Source of the DNA: Spirulina sp.
GTDB taxonomy: Bacteria; Cyanobacteriota; Cyanobacteriia; Cyanobacteriales; Spirulinaceae
NCBI GenBank assembly: GCA_011390265.1
Contig: JAABSU010000002.1
Coordinates: 1 to 39,919, forward strand
Direction: 5' to 3'
DNA length: 39,919 bases
Below are positions 1-11,071 of the stretch, piece by piece. The notes beneath the pieces were generated by a model. It made no database searches. It was not told where the DNA came from and was given only the letters and a program-made list of their open reading frames with translations. Within the stretch, counting starts at the first letter, position 1; every line of letters starts with the position of its first letter. Both the position numbers and the translations under genes were made by a program.

Positions 1-429
1 CTGTGGTACATCTCGAACCCGCTCGCGGTAATCAACTCGCTGTTGTTGACCTTCTTCTGTTGCCACTTTTTCTGAGCGGTAAGTTTTTTTTTGAGTTAAT
101 TCCTCTTTTTTGAGAAATCCACACATCCCTCCCACACTGACATAAACATCCTGCTCGTTCAGGAGATGTTCTCGATACTGTCGAACTGTCCAATCTGGGT
201 AATCCTGTACCATCTGAATGATAAACTCTCGATAAGGTTCCAGCTTTCCAGGACGATTCGGCCCTGGCTTTTTAGGAGTTAGATCTTGAGTTTCTCGGTA
301 TTTTTTGATATAACTATGAACAGTAGCAGGACTAATCGTAAATTGATCTGCAAGTTGCCGAATTGAGCCTTTGCCCAACTTATAGGCGGTGACAACTTTT
401 TCCCTAAGATCAACAGAGTAACGGCTCAT
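1..429 (-). mobile_element. IS630-family transposase, N-terminal part, continues beyond left edge
   Basis: Open frame from ATG (complement 427-429) to base 1: MSRYSVDLREKVVTAYKLGKGSIRQLADQFTISPATVHSYIKKYRETQDLTPKKPGPNRPGKLEPYREFIIQMVQDYPDWTVRQYREHLL...; helix-turn-helix typical of IS630 transposases. Confidence 0.85.
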
Positions 430-530
430 GGGTGAATCTGGTCTGAATTGACTTCAGCATCAGTTTATCACAAAGGTGTTACAAGTATCTACCGAACAAG
501 CTGTAATTCCTGATCATGATGACACTAAAG

Positions 531-776
531 CTAGTCTTGGGGGTGGAAGTCGCGGCAGAAGATCGCGGTTTCCGTGTTTGCCCAATCGGGATGGACTGTG
601 CATTTTAACACCGTTTGATTGGTGAAAAATTGGCATTGAGTACAGGGAATGCGGTGCATTGTTGCCGCTCGTATCCAAAGATCGCGCACAAAAGACCCCA
701 AACGCCACAGGGTTAACCCGAAAAAAATCCAAGCAAATGCCCCAAAGATGAGCCTTCCCCAAGATTCCACACCCAT
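531..776 (-). CDS. Small conserved-type membrane protein with Cys-rich segment (CTQCQFF...LKCTVHP)
   Basis: 81 aa ORF with one hydrophobic N-terminal segment followed by CxxC and further Cys; same strand as downstream genes. Confidence 0.6.
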   Translation of the reverse strand: MGVESWGRLIFGAFAWIFFGLTLWRLGSFVRDLWIRAATMHRIPCTQCQFFTNQTVLKCTVHPDWANTETAIFCRDFHPQD

Positions 777-787
777 TGAAAAACCTC

Positions 788-1729
788 CTAAGAGACTTCC
801 GACAGTAACTTCACCAACTGCCCCACCTGCTGCTTATCAAAGGCCCGTAACAACGTCCGCGCCGCCGCCTTTGGCTCCACCGGGATCAGGATTTGGGGAA
901 CTTTTGCCGTGGCCAACTGCCGCAACTCTGGGCTGATCTTCACTTGATCTCCCTGCTTGAGGGCGAGGCGATCGCTCCCCTGCTTTAACTCCTGAATCAC
1001 CACCGGGGCCAACGTCCGATAACCAAACTTCGGATTCCCCACCGCCTGATGGCAAGCCTTTGTCAACCGCTGCCAGGGCTTCACATTGGGGGCCAACTTC
1101 GCTAGCCGCACACAGCGCTTCTGTAGCTCCTTGCGCCCCGCCGGACTGGGCTTCTGCTTAAACAGCGTCAGCATTTCCTTGAGCAATACCGTCACCTTTT
1201 TACTAAACTCCGCCTGCTCTGGAGCCATGGCCATCGGAGCCGCCTGCACTACCGGAGCCGGAGCCGGAATCACCCCATTCACCAACTGGTTTAAATAGGC
1301 TTCCAACTCCGCAAAATCCGGGTCAGCGGCCGCCGTAATCTTATCCGCCTCCTCATCCCGTAACCCAAAGGGGCTTTCTAACTGATCAATTAGCGTGTGG
1401 AGCGTGTCATAGCCCTTGAGAAATAAAGACTCTAACTTCGAGTCGGCGGGAATATCATGCTCCTTGAGGATTTTGAAACAATCCTCTAAACGGTGGGCCG
1501 TCCGTTGGATGCTGTTGTAACCCAACATCGCAGAGCCACCCTTCACCGAGTGCGCCGCCCGAAAGAGTTCGTTAATCTCTTCCGGGTCGCTGATCACCTT
1601 GGACAAGTCCATTAAACCCTCTGCGAGGGTTTCCAGATGTTCCTTGGCCTCCTCGATGAAGTACCCTAAAATTTTCTGCTGGTTGGCCGCATCCAAGGCT
1701 GTTGTTCTCCCGGTTGAGTCTGAAGGCAA
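788..1729 (-). CDS. Hpt (histidine phosphotransfer) domain-containing protein
   Basis: N-terminal Hpt motif FRAAHSVKGGSAMLGYNSIQRTAHRLED; probable TTG start. Confidence 0.85.
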   Translation of the reverse strand: MPSDSTGRTTALDAANQQKILGYFIEEAKEHLETLAEGLMDLSKVISDPEEINELFRAAHSVKGGSAMLGYNSIQRTAHRLEDCFKILKEHDIPADSKLESLFLKGYDTLHTLIDQLESPFGLRDEEADKITAAADPDFAELEAYLNQLVNGVIPAPAPVVQAAPMAMAPEQAEFSKKVTVLLKEMLTLFKQKPSPAGRKELQKRCVRLAKLAPNVKPWQRLTKACHQAVGNPKFGYRTLAPVVIQELKQGSDRLALKQGDQVKISPELRQLATAKVPQILIPVEPKAAARTLLRAFDKQQVGQLVKLLSEVS

Positions 1730-1747
1730 AGTGAGGTTGATGGCGCT

Positions 1748-2422
1748 TTAGTCCGCAGGCTTGGCTTCCACCAATGGCTCCCGTTTAAGCAGATAGGGCT
1801 TGATCCCCGCTGCCTTGGCTCCTTTATAATCATTTTCTACACTATCGCCAATGTAAAGGGCTTGATTGGGGGCGCAATGGTGTTTTTTCAAGGCTACTTG
1901 GAAAATTTTCGCCTCCGGTTTAGCGGAGCCAATCACTGAGGAGAGGGTGATGGTTTTGAAAAATTGCATCAGGCCGAAGGTGTCGAGGATGGCATAGATC
2001 CGGGTGTCAAAATTGGAAATGATCCCCAGTTCGATTTCTTCGATTTCCTGCCAGCGGTAGAGCATTTTTTTGACATCAGGATAGAGAATCCAGGCATCGG
2101 GGAGGGCAAAATAGCCGTAGAGCCGGTTAAAAAAGGCATCGAAGTCTTCAAACTGGTCGATTACCCCCACTTGCGTAAACGTGGTGCGGGCGATCGCCTC
2201 CCACCAGGCATATTCCTTTTCCGGTAATTCCATCAGGGAAATATCGGGGAAAGCCAGGGGGGGAGAGGCTTGGAAGCTTTCATAAAAGGCTTGATTCACT
2301 GCCGCCGCTGAGGTGGAAACGCCAAAATCGCGGGCGATCGCACTATAGGCTTTCCCCACACTGCCCCGCACCCCGAACAACGTCCCCACCGCATCGAGAA
2401 AAATTACCTTTGGTTTTGCCAT
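1748..2422 (-). CDS. HAD-IA family hydrolase
   Basis: FLDAVGTLFG motif I, ISNFD motif II, K...YIGDSVENDYKGAKAAG motif III/IV. Confidence 0.85.
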   Translation of the reverse strand: MAKPKVIFLDAVGTLFGVRGSVGKAYSAIARDFGVSTSAAAVNQAFYESFQASPPLAFPDISLMELPEKEYAWWEAIARTTFTQVGVIDQFEDFDAFFNRLYGYFALPDAWILYPDVKKMLYRWQEIEEIELGIISNFDTRIYAILDTFGLMQFFKTITLSSVIGSAKPEAKIFQVALKKHHCAPNQALYIGDSVENDYKGAKAAGIKPYLLKREPLVEAKPAD

Positions 2423-2428
2423 AATCCC

Positions 2429-3649
2429 CTAAGTCTCTTGCACCAAGTGATTGAGTAACGGTCGTGTTAACCAGTTCAGCCCGACGGTGAGTTGATGTTG
2501 GAGCGTGGGCAGGCGGTAGAGGTAGGCCAAGCGGCGGGCTAAGTAGGCCCCCGGCCCGGTTAACTGTAACCCCAACCCCGTTAGCGTCGCTGCATCCACC
2601 CCTAAACTGAGCATTTCCCCCAAGGGTTGATAGCGGAAAGGCAGCAGCGGCCGGTCATTGAGGGAGGCCCAGACATTCCAGCCGCAGAAATCCGCCTGCT
2701 GGAGCGCCACCTGACCCGTCGCCGGGAGCATCTGCCCCGTGGCATCAATGCAGTCCGTGGCATCCCCCAGGGCAAAACAGGAGGGAAAACCCGGTACTTG
2801 CAGGGTGGGTTCCACCTGTACCCGACCTTGGGCGGTTTTGGGTAAGGGTAAATTTTGGATCAGTTCCCCCACGGCTGTCCCCACAGTCCATAACACAAGA
2901 TCCGCACTGATGGTATCCACCTGTCCTTTATACCGTAAAGCGGTCGCAAAGCGTTGCGGAGGCAACATCGCCTCGGGGTGAATTGCTTCAATCTCGGTGT
3001 CAAAATCGAGCCAAATTTGGCGATCGCTTAACGCCTGTTTTGCCGCTTCTCGATTAAATGGGGGGGAACCTTTGAGGATCTCGCTACCGCGATCCACAAT
3101 GCGAATCCGCCCCCGTTGCCCCAAGCGATCAGCCAACTTACAGGCCAATTCCACGCCCGTATAGCCCCCCCCCACAATCACCACCCGGATATGCTCCCGG
3201 TCAGACTGTTCTAAATGGCGCAGGCGTTGCTGAAGGTGGTGGGCATCGGTGAGGGTACGAAAGGGGAGGGCGTGTTCTTTTACGCCGGGGATATCCGTCG
3301 GGGGCGTTTTACCGCCAAGGGCGAGAACGAGGCGATCGCACTTCAACGCCGTTCGGTGGGCGAGATGGACGGTGTGACTGGCCACATCAATACCGGTAAT
3401 TTCATCCTTAATGAACACCACCCCCGTATTCGCCAACAACTCCTCATAGGGGGGAGCCACCTCCCAAGCCTGCATTTCCCCCGTCACTAACTCGTAAAGG
3501 AGGGGAGAAAAAACAAAGCGATCGCTCTTGTCGATCAGGACAATTTCCGGCCGGGGGCCTTCCCAAACCAATTGATTAAGGCGTAGGGCCGTGTATAAAC
3601 CACCAAAGCCACCGCCGAGAATACCAATGCGTAGGGGTTGTTGTTGCAT
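2429..3649 (-). CDS. ndbB: Type II NAD(P)H dehydrogenase / demethylphylloquinone reductase NdbB-like
   Basis: GILGGGFGGLYTALRL dinucleotide fold, VVIVGGGYTGVELA second fold, C-terminus YQPLGEMLSLGVDAATLTGLGLQLTGP...LTVGLNWLTRPL resembling cyanobacterial NdbB. Confidence 0.82.
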   Translation of the reverse strand: MQQQPLRIGILGGGFGGLYTALRLNQLVWEGPRPEIVLIDKSDRFVFSPLLYELVTGEMQAWEVAPPYEELLANTGVVFIKDEITGIDVASHTVHLAHRTALKCDRLVLALGGKTPPTDIPGVKEHALPFRTLTDAHHLQQRLRHLEQSDREHIRVVIVGGGYTGVELACKLADRLGQRGRIRIVDRGSEILKGSPPFNREAAKQALSDRQIWLDFDTEIEAIHPEAMLPPQRFATALRYKGQVDTISADLVLWTVGTAVGELIQNLPLPKTAQGRVQVEPTLQVPGFPSCFALGDATDCIDATGQMLPATGQVALQQADFCGWNVWASLNDRPLLPFRYQPLGEMLSLGVDAATLTGLGLQLTGPGAYLARRLAYLYRLPTLQHQLTVGLNWLTRPLLNHLVQET

Positions 3650-3730
3650 AACAATTCGGAGGAGGGTTTCGCCTTTTAGGATAGGCCACGGGAATAGGCA
3701 ATTGGGGACTAGAGAGTGGGAAGCCGCCCC

Positions 3731-3891
3731 GCCTAGGGTTAAAACCCAAGGCTAATAGCGGAAGTGGGCTAAAGCCCACTCATTCCCCAACCCGTTTTAA
3801 CGGGTTTGAGCTATGAGCCAGGAACTTCAGTTCCTGGCGGTGGAGTGGGACACTTGCACCCTCCACCGCCTCAGGAATCCGACTAGATTCC
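3731..3891. repeat. Cluster of six consecutive intergenic hairpins
   Basis: GCCTAGGGTTAAAACCCAAGGC (3731-3752, imperfect), AGTGGGCTAAAGCCCACT (3763-3780), AACCCGTTTTAACGGGTT (3789-3806), GCCAGGAACTTCAGTTCCTGGC (3817-3838), GGCGGTGGAG-N15-CTCCACCGCC (3836-3870), GGAATC-N6-GATTCC (3874-3891). Confidence 0.85.
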
Positions 3892-3901
3892 CCGTTCCCT
3901 C

Positions 3902-6900
3902 CTAAACCGCCACCGCCACCGGCTCACACACCTCCGGCGTATCCGCCTCCGAAGGGGGAACCGCTTGCCAGAATTGGGGCAGATAGGTAGCCCAATCCGC
4001 GAGGATCACCTTCGCCTTGGGGCTGCCGGTGCGATCAGCGTGGGCGGTAATCATCTCTTTCAGTTGCGCTTCCCCTGCGGCGGTTTGTACCCGTTGGATT
4101 TTGATAATTTCCGGATTCACCCGCGCCGGGAAATTCCCCGCCTCATCCAAGAAATAGGCTAAACCGCCGGTCATCCCTGCCCCCACATTGCGCCCCACAG
4201 AACCGAGAACGACAATTACGCCCCCGGTCATGTATTCGCAACAGTGATCCCCGGCTCCTTCAATCACCGCCTCACCCTTGGAATTGCGCACCGCAAACCG
4301 TTCCCCGGCACGACCGTTGGCGTAGACTGTGCCACCTGTGGCCCCATAGAGGCAGGTATTGCCGATCAGCGCATTGGTGGCCGCTTCATAGCTAGCCTCT
4401 GGGGGCGGTGTGATGATGATTTCACCGCCATTCATGCCTTTGCCCACATAATCGTTGGCTTCCCCTTGCAGGTGAAGGATCATCCCCGGCAGGTTAAAGG
4501 CCCCGAAACTTTGCCCCGCTGATCCGTTGAAGTTGAGGCGAATTTCCCCCTTAAATCCATCGTTGCCGTAGCGTTGGGCCAGGTGGCCAGCAATGCGAGC
4601 GCCGACGGTGCGATCGGTGTTGAGGATTTTCAGGGTTTTGGTGATGTTGCCGTGGTGGGCGATCGCCTCCAAAATTTCCCCATCAGCAAGAAGTTGCTCC
4701 TCCAAAACTGGGCCATTGCCGTGGGTTTCCCCATGGTTGAGCCAATCCCGGCTTTCACTCACAGGGGGAAGGGTTAAGCAGGCCATGGTCAGGGCGGCGG
4801 TTTTCGCCACGGCGGCATCGGGCCGCTGTACTAACAAATCCGACCGGCCGATCACCTCTTCCAACCGGGCATAACCCAACCGGGCTAAGAGTTGGCGCAC
4901 TTCTTCAGCGATGAAGTAGAAGAAGTTCACCACATGATCCGGCGTACCGGGGAACCGTTGCCGCAGCCGTTCCTGTTGCGTCGCCACCCCCACGGGGCAA
5001 TTGTTCGTATGGCAGACCCGCGCCATGATGCAGCCTTCGGCAATCATCGCCACGGAACCAAACCCGTATTCTTCGGCCCCCATTAAGGCCGCAACTAAAA
5101 CATCAAAGCCGGTCTTAATCCCGCCATCAGCCCGCAACAGGACGCGATCGCGCAGTTGGTTTTCCATCAAACTGCGATGCACCTCCGTTAAGCCCAATTC
5201 CCAGGGAACCCCGGCGTGTTTAATCGAACTCAAGGGGGAGGCTCCCGTGCCGCCATCATGGCCGGAAATTTGGATCACGTCGGCATTGGCCTTCGCTACC
5301 CCGGCGGCGATCGTGCCGATGCCAATTTCCGCCACCAACTTCACAGAAACTTTAGCAGTGGGGTGGATTTGATGGAGGTCAAAGATGAGTTGGGCCAGGT
5401 CTTCAATGGAATAGATATCGTGGTGGGGGGGCGGGGAAATCAGGGGAACACCAGGCTTGGAGCGGCGCAACATCGCAATATATTCGCTCACCTTTTTACC
5501 GGGCAATTGTCCCCCTTCACCGGGTTTCGCCCCTTGGGCCACCTTAATTTCTAACTGTTGGCCACTCATTAAATATTCCGGCGTGACACCGAACCGCCCT
5601 GAGGCAATTTGTTTAATGGCAGAGGTGGCGCGATCGCCCTTTTTCAACCCCTTCAAATGGGCGAACGTGGCAGAATGTCCCGTCTCATCCACATCGTTAA
5701 TCGTCGTGAACCGCAAGGGATCTTCTCCCCCTTCCCCGCAGTTGGATTTGCCGCCGATGCGGTTCATGGCCACCGCCAGGGTTTCGTGGGCTTCCCGCGA
5801 GAGGGAACCCAGAGACATCGCCCCAGTACAGAACCGGCGCACAATTTCCTCGATCGGTTCCACTTGTTCAAGGGGAATCGAGGGGCGATCGCTCTGGAAA
5901 TCCAACAAATCCCGCAACGCCGTCAGCGGCCGCCCCTTTAACTGCTCCATATAGGTGCGGTAATGGTCATAGCGCTCGGCAATTAACGCACTGGCCCCCG
6001 TGCCGTTGTGGGCCAAGGTTTCAAAGCCCCGCACCGCACTATGAAGGGCTTTCGTCATTTCCGGGGAATTCATGTGATATTCCCCACCGGGTTTAAAGTT
6101 CACCAACCCATAGTTTTCTAACTTTTTCCCAGAGGGTTCCGGGAAAGCGAGGGCATGGAATGTCAGGGCCTCACGGGCTAAATCGGCGACGCTCATCCCC
6201 CCCAGGCGGGAAGTCGTGCCGGTAAAGGCCAGGTCAATCACCTCAGTTCCTAAGCCAATGGCCTCGAAAATTTGCGCCCCATGGTAGGAGGCTAGCAACG
6301 AAATCCCCATTTTCGAGAGAATTTTGAGAATGCCGGCCTCTACGGCTTGGCGGTAGTGGGTTTGGGCCTGGGCGAGGCTGACAGTTTCAATTTTGCCCCG
6401 CTCCATCAGGTTTTGGGTTTTCTCCTCCTGCCACCACACCCGGATCGTTTCCAGGGTGAGATAGGGGCAAACCGCCGAAGCCCCAAAGCCGATTAAACAG
6501 GCGAAATGGTGCGTACTCCAGCATTGGGCGGTATCCACCACCAGGGAGGCTTTGAGCCGTAGCCCCGCTTTAATCAGGTGTTGATGGACGGCTCCCACGG
6601 CGAGAAGGGGCGGAATGTAGGCGGTTTCACCTTGGAGGGGGCCATGGGGACGGTCACTCAAAATCAGGATTTCACTACCCGCCCGGACTGACTCCACCGC
6701 CTGTTGACACAGTGCAGCAATGGCGGGTTGTAATCCTTCTGGCCCAGCATCACTGGGGAACAGCGTCGAAAGTTCCGTCACCTTCAGCCCCGCCCCACGA
6801 ATCTGATCCAATTCCGCCTCATTGAGCACTGGGCTATCAATGGTCAGCACCACATTATCCTTCGGCGTGGTTTCGAGGAGATTGCCCCGTTCCCCCAAAA

Positions 6901-8557
6901 ACATACTCAACGACATCACCAAACTTTCCCGCAGGGGATCAATGGGGGGGTTCGTGACTTGGGCGAAGCGCTGTTTGAAGTAGTCGTACAGCAGGCGGGG
7001 TTTTGCCGAAAGGACTGCGAGGGGAATATCATCCCCCATGCAAAACGTCGGCTCTTTCCCTTGCAGAGCCATGGGAACGACGACCATTTCCACATCTTCG
7101 GCGGTATAGCCAAAGGAGGTTTGCTGTTGGAGCAATGCCGGGCCATCGAGGTAGCTAGCAGATTCAAACTCCTGGCGAGCAATGGGGGTGCGGTGCTTTT
7201 CCATCCATTGGCGATAGGGATGCACCTGGGCAATGCGCTGTTTAATTTCCCAGTTGTGGAGAATTTCGTGGGTTTCCAGATCCACCGCCATCATTTGACC
7301 GGGGCCAAGGCGACCCTTCTCAATAATCGCTTCGGGGGGGAAGTCCACTACGCCAGCCTCAGAGGCAACGATGATATAGCCGGTGTTCGTGATGCTGTAG
7401 CGGGCGGGGCGCAGGCCGTTGCGATCCAATGTTGCGCCAACGGTTTTACCATCACTAAACACCAAGAGGGCGGGGCCATCCCAAGGTTCTTGGATGCTGC
7501 TGTAGTAGTCGTAAAAGTCGGTAATTTCGGGGTAATTTTCCAGTTCCGGCTGGTTTTTGTAGGCCTCCGGGACGAGGATCATCGCTGATTCAAAGGGGGT
7601 GCGGCCGGTGCGCACGAGCAATTCCATGACGCTATCGAGGTTGGAGGAATCGCTATTGGCGGCGTTGACAACGGGGGTTAACCCTGCAAGGTCATCGTGT
7701 TTCCACCCGGCGGATTCGAGGCTGCTTTCCCGCGCCGTCATCCAGTTAATATTCCCCAACAACGTGTTAATTTCGCCGTTGTGGCCGAGAATGCGCATCG
7801 GTTGGGCCAGGAGCCACTTGGGCATCGTGTTGGTGCTGAAGCGGCGATGGTAGACGGCGAATTTGCTTTTATACAGGGGGTTGGTGAGATCGAGATAGAA
7901 CCGCCCCAGGACTTCGGAGCGCACCATGCCTTTATAAACGAGGGTGCGGCAAGACCAGGAGCAGGCGTAGAAGTCATCGGCCAAGCGTTTGCCGACGCGA
8001 CTGCGGGCCACATAGAGGCGGCGATCGAGGGCATCCCCCGCTAGGTCGGCGGAGGTGATGAAAACTTGCTCAATGCGGGGCAGGTTGGCCCGGGCCTGTA
8101 CGCCTAAAACATCGGGGTTGGTGGGGACGGCTCGCCAACCGAGGACGGTGAGGCCTTCGGAGCGGGCGATGGTTTCCACCAGTTGCCGCCGCTCTTGGGC
8201 TACGGCCTCATCCACCGGCAGGAAGAACATGCCTACACCTAATTTTTCCGGCTCTGGTAAGGTCAGGCCCTGCTCCTCAAACCAGGGTTGGAACAGTTCA
8301 CGGGGAATGCCGGTCATCATCCCCGCCCCATCGCCAGAATCGTAGTCAGCACTACAGCCGCCGCGATGTTCTAGGCAACTGAGGGCCATTAACGCCTGTT
8401 CGATCAAATGATGTTCGGCGGCGTTTCTGCTGTTGGCAATGAATCCAACGCCGCAGGCATCGCGCTCTTGAACGAGCCAAGGTTGACCGGGATAGGGGTG
8501 TTGGGGGTCAGCGGTGGGGTGGGACAGTTGCGGGGTTGGCTCCATGATCTGATCCAT
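3902..8557 (-). CDS. glsF: Ferredoxin-dependent glutamate synthase (Fd-GOGAT)
   Basis: 1551 aa; CGVGFIA Ntn Cys, [20 protein letters not shown]-binding [21 protein letters not shown], Fe-[14 protein letters not shown]. Confidence 0.93.
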   Translation of the reverse strand: MDQIMEPTPQLSHPTADPQHPYPGQPWLVQERDACGVGFIANSRNAAEHHLIEQALMALSCLEHRGGCSADYDSGDGAGMMTGIPRELFQPWFEEQGLTLPEPEKLGVGMFFLPVDEAVAQERRQLVETIARSEGLTVLGWRAVPTNPDVLGVQARANLPRIEQVFITSADLAGDALDRRLYVARSRVGKRLADDFYACSWSCRTLVYKGMVRSEVLGRFYLDLTNPLYKSKFAVYHRRFSTNTMPKWLLAQPMRILGHNGEINTLLGNINWMTARESSLESAGWKHDDLAGLTPVVNAANSDSSNLDSVMELLVRTGRTPFESAMILVPEAYKNQPELENYPEITDFYDYYSSIQEPWDGPALLVFSDGKTVGATLDRNGLRPARYSITNTGYIIVASEAGVVDFPPEAIIEKGRLGPGQMMAVDLETHEILHNWEIKQRIAQVHPYRQWMEKHRTPIARQEFESASYLDGPALLQQQTSFGYTAEDVEMVVVPMALQGKEPTFCMGDDIPLAVLSAKPRLLYDYFKQRFAQVTNPPIDPLRESLVMSLSMFLGERGNLLETTPKDNVVLTIDSPVLNEAELDQIRGAGLKVTELSTLFPSDAGPEGLQPAIAALCQQAVESVRAGSEILILSDRPHGPLQGETAYIPPLLAVGAVHQHLIKAGLRLKASLVVDTAQCWSTHHFACLIGFGASAVCPYLTLETIRVWWQEEKTQNLMERGKIETVSLAQAQTHYRQAVEAGILKILSKMGISLLASYHGAQIFEAIGLGTEVIDLAFTGTTSRLGGMSVADLAREALTFHALAFPEPSGKKLENYGLVNFKPGGEYHMNSPEMTKALHSAVRGFETLAHNGTGASALIAERYDHYRTYMEQLKGRPLTALRDLLDFQSDRPSIPLEQVEPIEEIVRRFCTGAMSLGSLSREAHETLAVAMNRIGGKSNCGEGGEDPLRFTTINDVDETGHSATFAHLKGLKKGDRATSAIKQIASGRFGVTPEYLMSGQQLEIKVAQGAKPGEGGQLPGKKVSEYIAMLRRSKPGVPLISPPPHHDIYSIEDLAQLIFDLHQIHPTAKVSVKLVAEIGIGTIAAGVAKANADVIQISGHDGGTGASPLSSIKHAGVPWELGLTEVHRSLMENQLRDRVLLRADGGIKTGFDVLVAALMGAEEYGFGSVAMIAEGCIMARVCHTNNCPVGVATQQERLRQRFPGTPDHVVNFFYFIAEEVRQLLARLGYARLEEVIGRSDLLVQRPDAAVAKTAALTMACLTLPPVSESRDWLNHGETHGNGPVLEEQLLADGEILEAIAHHGNITKTLKILNTDRTVGARIAGHLAQRYGNDGFKGEIRLNFNGSAGQSFGAFNLPGMILHLQGEANDYVGKGMNGGEIIITPPPEASYEAATNALIGNTCLYGATGGTVYANGRAGERFAVRNSKGEAVIEGAGDHCCEYMTGGVIVVLGSVGRNVGAGMTGGLAYFLDEAGNFPARVNPEIIKIQRVQTAAGEAQLKEMITAHADRTGSPKAKVILADWATYLPQFWQAVPPSEADTPEVCEPVAVAV

Positions 8558-8810
8558 AGTGAGTAATATTGACGAAAATGATAGAGATTGCTGTAATAGC
8601 GAACGTAAAAAGTGTGAACCGCTGCGGATCCTCTGTGAGGATGGTGAGCTGCTCCCAACTTAAATGTTCTCGTTTAAGGGGATGAAACGGAGCGGGATCG
8701 GTTAGGGTGACGTGATACCAGGAGATCCTCGGTTATCGCTGTAGCGGCTTAACCGGTTGGGCGATCGCGCTCACCGTTGGATTGAATAATTATTATAGGA
8801 AATTTGTGCA

Positions 8811-10019
8811 TTGAGCAAGAGAGCGCAACGGATCAAACTCAGGCTACGGCTGTGGATCTCTCACGGTAGCATCCCATTCTTGGTAATGGGCTTTTTTGGG
8901 GCGATCGCGGCGGAATTAGCCCCCCGCCCAGCGATGGCAGAATCTGCCCTCGCACCGCTACAACTGGCTCAGGTGGATCATGCCACTTTTGAGCCGGAGG
9001 ATACCCGCTGGCAACCGGGGATCCGCTGGCAAAAACGCTATGTCGTGTTAGGGAGCGATCGCTTTCCTGTTTTTTCCTTGGAGTTTGCCGCCAATAATCG
9101 CGGGGTGGCGTTGCGGCCAATCTGGAGCGATCCCTATCGCATGGAGGGAACGAGTCCCTTAGCGGAGATGGGGCAACGGTGGGGAACGTTTGCGGCGATT
9201 AATGCCGGGTTTTTTAACCGCAATAACCGTCTGCCTTTGGGGGCGATGCGGCGGGATGGCCGTTGGTTCTCGGGGCCGATTCTCAATCGAGGGGCGATCG
9301 CCTGGAACGATGAAGGCCGGTTTAGAATTGGCCGCCTCAGTTTACAGGAAACGATCACCACCGCCACGGGGCAACGGCTCTTTCTCTCTCACCTCAACAG
9401 CGGCTACGTTCAAGCGGGCATGGCCCGCTATACCCCCGATTGGGGCGTATCCTACCGCCCCCTCACCAATAATGAAATTATCATTTATGTGGAAGGGAAT
9501 CAGGTACAGGAGCACTATGCCGGGGGGACGGCGGGGGAGGTGGAATTTCCCTTGCCTGCGGATGGCTATTTGTTGGTGATTCGCGCTGGGAGTGTGTCCC
9601 GCGATCAGTTGCCGGTGGGAATGCGGCTGACGCTGACGAGCACAACCACGCCCCAGGATTTCGGTAACTACCCCCATATTATGGCGGCGGGGCCGCTCCT
9701 GTTGGAGGGGGGCCGGGTGGTGCTCAATGCGGAGGCGGAAAAGTTCAGCGCCGCCTTTGCCCAACAAGCCGCCTCCCGGACGCTGATCGGCACAACCGCC
9801 AACGGTAACGTCATCCTCGCAGTGGTACATAATCGCATTGAAGGCCGCGGCCCTTCACTGCCAGAACTGACAAGCCTAGCCCAACGGTTGGGCATGACCC
9901 ACGCCCTTAACCTCGATGGCGGCAGTTCTTCTTCCTTTTACCTAGGGGGGCAGTTGGTGGATCGGCCTCCAGCGGGTGCGGCGCGGGTGCATAACGCCAT
10001 TGGGGTGTATTTGCCTTAG
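8811..10019 (+). CDS. Phosphodiester glycosidase family (NAGPA/DUF2233-like) exported protein
   Basis: Signal-like N-terminus, AAINAGFFNRNNRLPLGAMRRDGRW, ALNLDGGSSSSFYLGG...HNAIGVYLP; TTG start. Confidence 0.85.
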   Translation: MSKRAQRIKLRLRLWISHGSIPFLVMGFFGAIAAELAPRPAMAESALAPLQLAQVDHATFEPEDTRWQPGIRWQKRYVVLGSDRFPVFSLEFAANNRGVALRPIWSDPYRMEGTSPLAEMGQRWGTFAAINAGFFNRNNRLPLGAMRRDGRWFSGPILNRGAIAWNDEGRFRIGRLSLQETITTATGQRLFLSHLNSGYVQAGMARYTPDWGVSYRPLTNNEIIIYVEGNQVQEHYAGGTAGEVEFPLPADGYLLVIRAGSVSRDQLPVGMRLTLTSTTTPQDFGNYPHIMAAGPLLLEGGRVVLNAEAEKFSAAFAQQAASRTLIGTTANGNVILAVVHNRIEGRGPSLPELTSLAQRLGMTHALNLDGGSSSSFYLGGQLVDRPPAGAARVHNAIGVYLP

Positions 10020-10079
10020 GGGCGATCGCCCCCTCGATTGGCTCACTCAGAAAACAGTCAAGGTGGCAGGAACCCTTCT
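10018..10079 (+). repeat. Direct repeat copy 1 (palindromic HIP1-containing head plus unique tail), left of PLD gene
   Basis: AGGGGCGATCGCCCCCTCGATTGGCTCACTCAGAAAACAGTCAAGGTGGCAGGAACCCTTC; second copy at 11072. Confidence 0.75.
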
Positions 10080-10151
10080 TTGCTCATCTTGACTAATTTG
10101 ACCCAGTTTAATACATTACAAAGCTATTGATTGCCCATCTGTTTTGATTAA

Positions 10152-10871
10152 CTATATTGAAAAATCATCAGGCCAAATAAAATACGGGCCATATTTTTGA
10201 CTCATTTTGAATTCACCCCCTGCTTCTTTGCCTTTATCTGTGAGGTAGTTCTTTCCTTCTTTAACCTCAATATAACTAGAACTAATAAGTTTATCAAGAA
10301 GGATGTTTGTTTTTATGCCAAGTTTCTGTGCCAATTTTGATGTAGTAATTTTTTGATGAGTGCCATTTTCAGATTCTAATTTCGGATCTATTTTGCTTGA
10401 TACTTTCTTTACTTTCTCCAGTGAAATTTTTATTTCATCACTGATTCTGATGATTCGTTGAGCTTCTTCGTAAGCATCCTTGTATAAAACAGCATCCTCA
10501 CCTCTACGAATGAGAATTCCCATCTCGTTATTATTGATCTGGCTGAACTCATAAAGATTGAGACTTGTTACAATACATAATTCTTCATTGATGTAGCATT
10601 TAGCATGAAGATTTTTACAAAAACTTGTTCGGATATAGTTAAGTTCCTTGAGCCAATTTATTTCTTGATGTTGAAGTTCATTTTTTCCATAAACTATTCT
10701 GACATCAATTTTAAGCCTATCTTTATCTTCAAGAAGTTCTTTGAGCCTGTCATTCAGCTTAAGAAATGGGCTAATTAAAATAAGACGATCTTTTGCTGTT
10801 TTGATAAGTTCTTCAAGAAAATAATTCGTAGCACTTGTATTTAGAAATTTTGCCATTGTTCCTTTCCTCAA
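10152..10871 (-). CDS. PLD-superfamily (single HKD-like) protein with C-terminal winged-helix-like region
   Basis: LILISPFLKLNDRLKELL, HAKCYINEELCIVTSLNLYEFSQINNNEMGI (HxK motif); C-term ITTSKLAQKLGIKTNILLDKLISSSYIEVKEGKNYLTDKGKEAGGEF...GPYFIWPDDF. Confidence 0.75.
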   Translation of the reverse strand: MRKGTMAKFLNTSATNYFLEELIKTAKDRLILISPFLKLNDRLKELLEDKDRLKIDVRIVYGKNELQHQEINWLKELNYIRTSFCKNLHAKCYINEELCIVTSLNLYEFSQINNNEMGILIRRGEDAVLYKDAYEEAQRIIRISDEIKISLEKVKKVSSKIDPKLESENGTHQKITTSKLAQKLGIKTNILLDKLISSSYIEVKEGKNYLTDKGKEAGGEFKMSQKYGPYFIWPDDFSI

Positions 10872-11071
10872 ATTAAAATTAATACCATCTAACTTTTTTT
10901 AAGAGGGCTAACTATTAATCAGATAGTGATTAGCAACCAAGCTGTTTTAAGATGCTGGAAAGCCGAAACCCTTTCAAAACTGCACTTGACGGAAACTTTA
11001 GCATATAAATGCTGAGGTGTCAAAAATTGCCAGATCATCTACAAACTTTCATGGGCAACAGTGTTGGTGTG

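Noticed and set aside
6959-7588. 209-aa plus-strand ORF
   Set aside because: Fully antisense to the Fd-GOGAT gene; composition is a shadow of the high-GC coding strand, with no recognisable domain. Same for 5457-5954 and others there.
8558-8810. NtcA site (GTA-N8-TAC) upstream of glsF
   Set aside because: Looked for on both strands; no canonical match found by eye.
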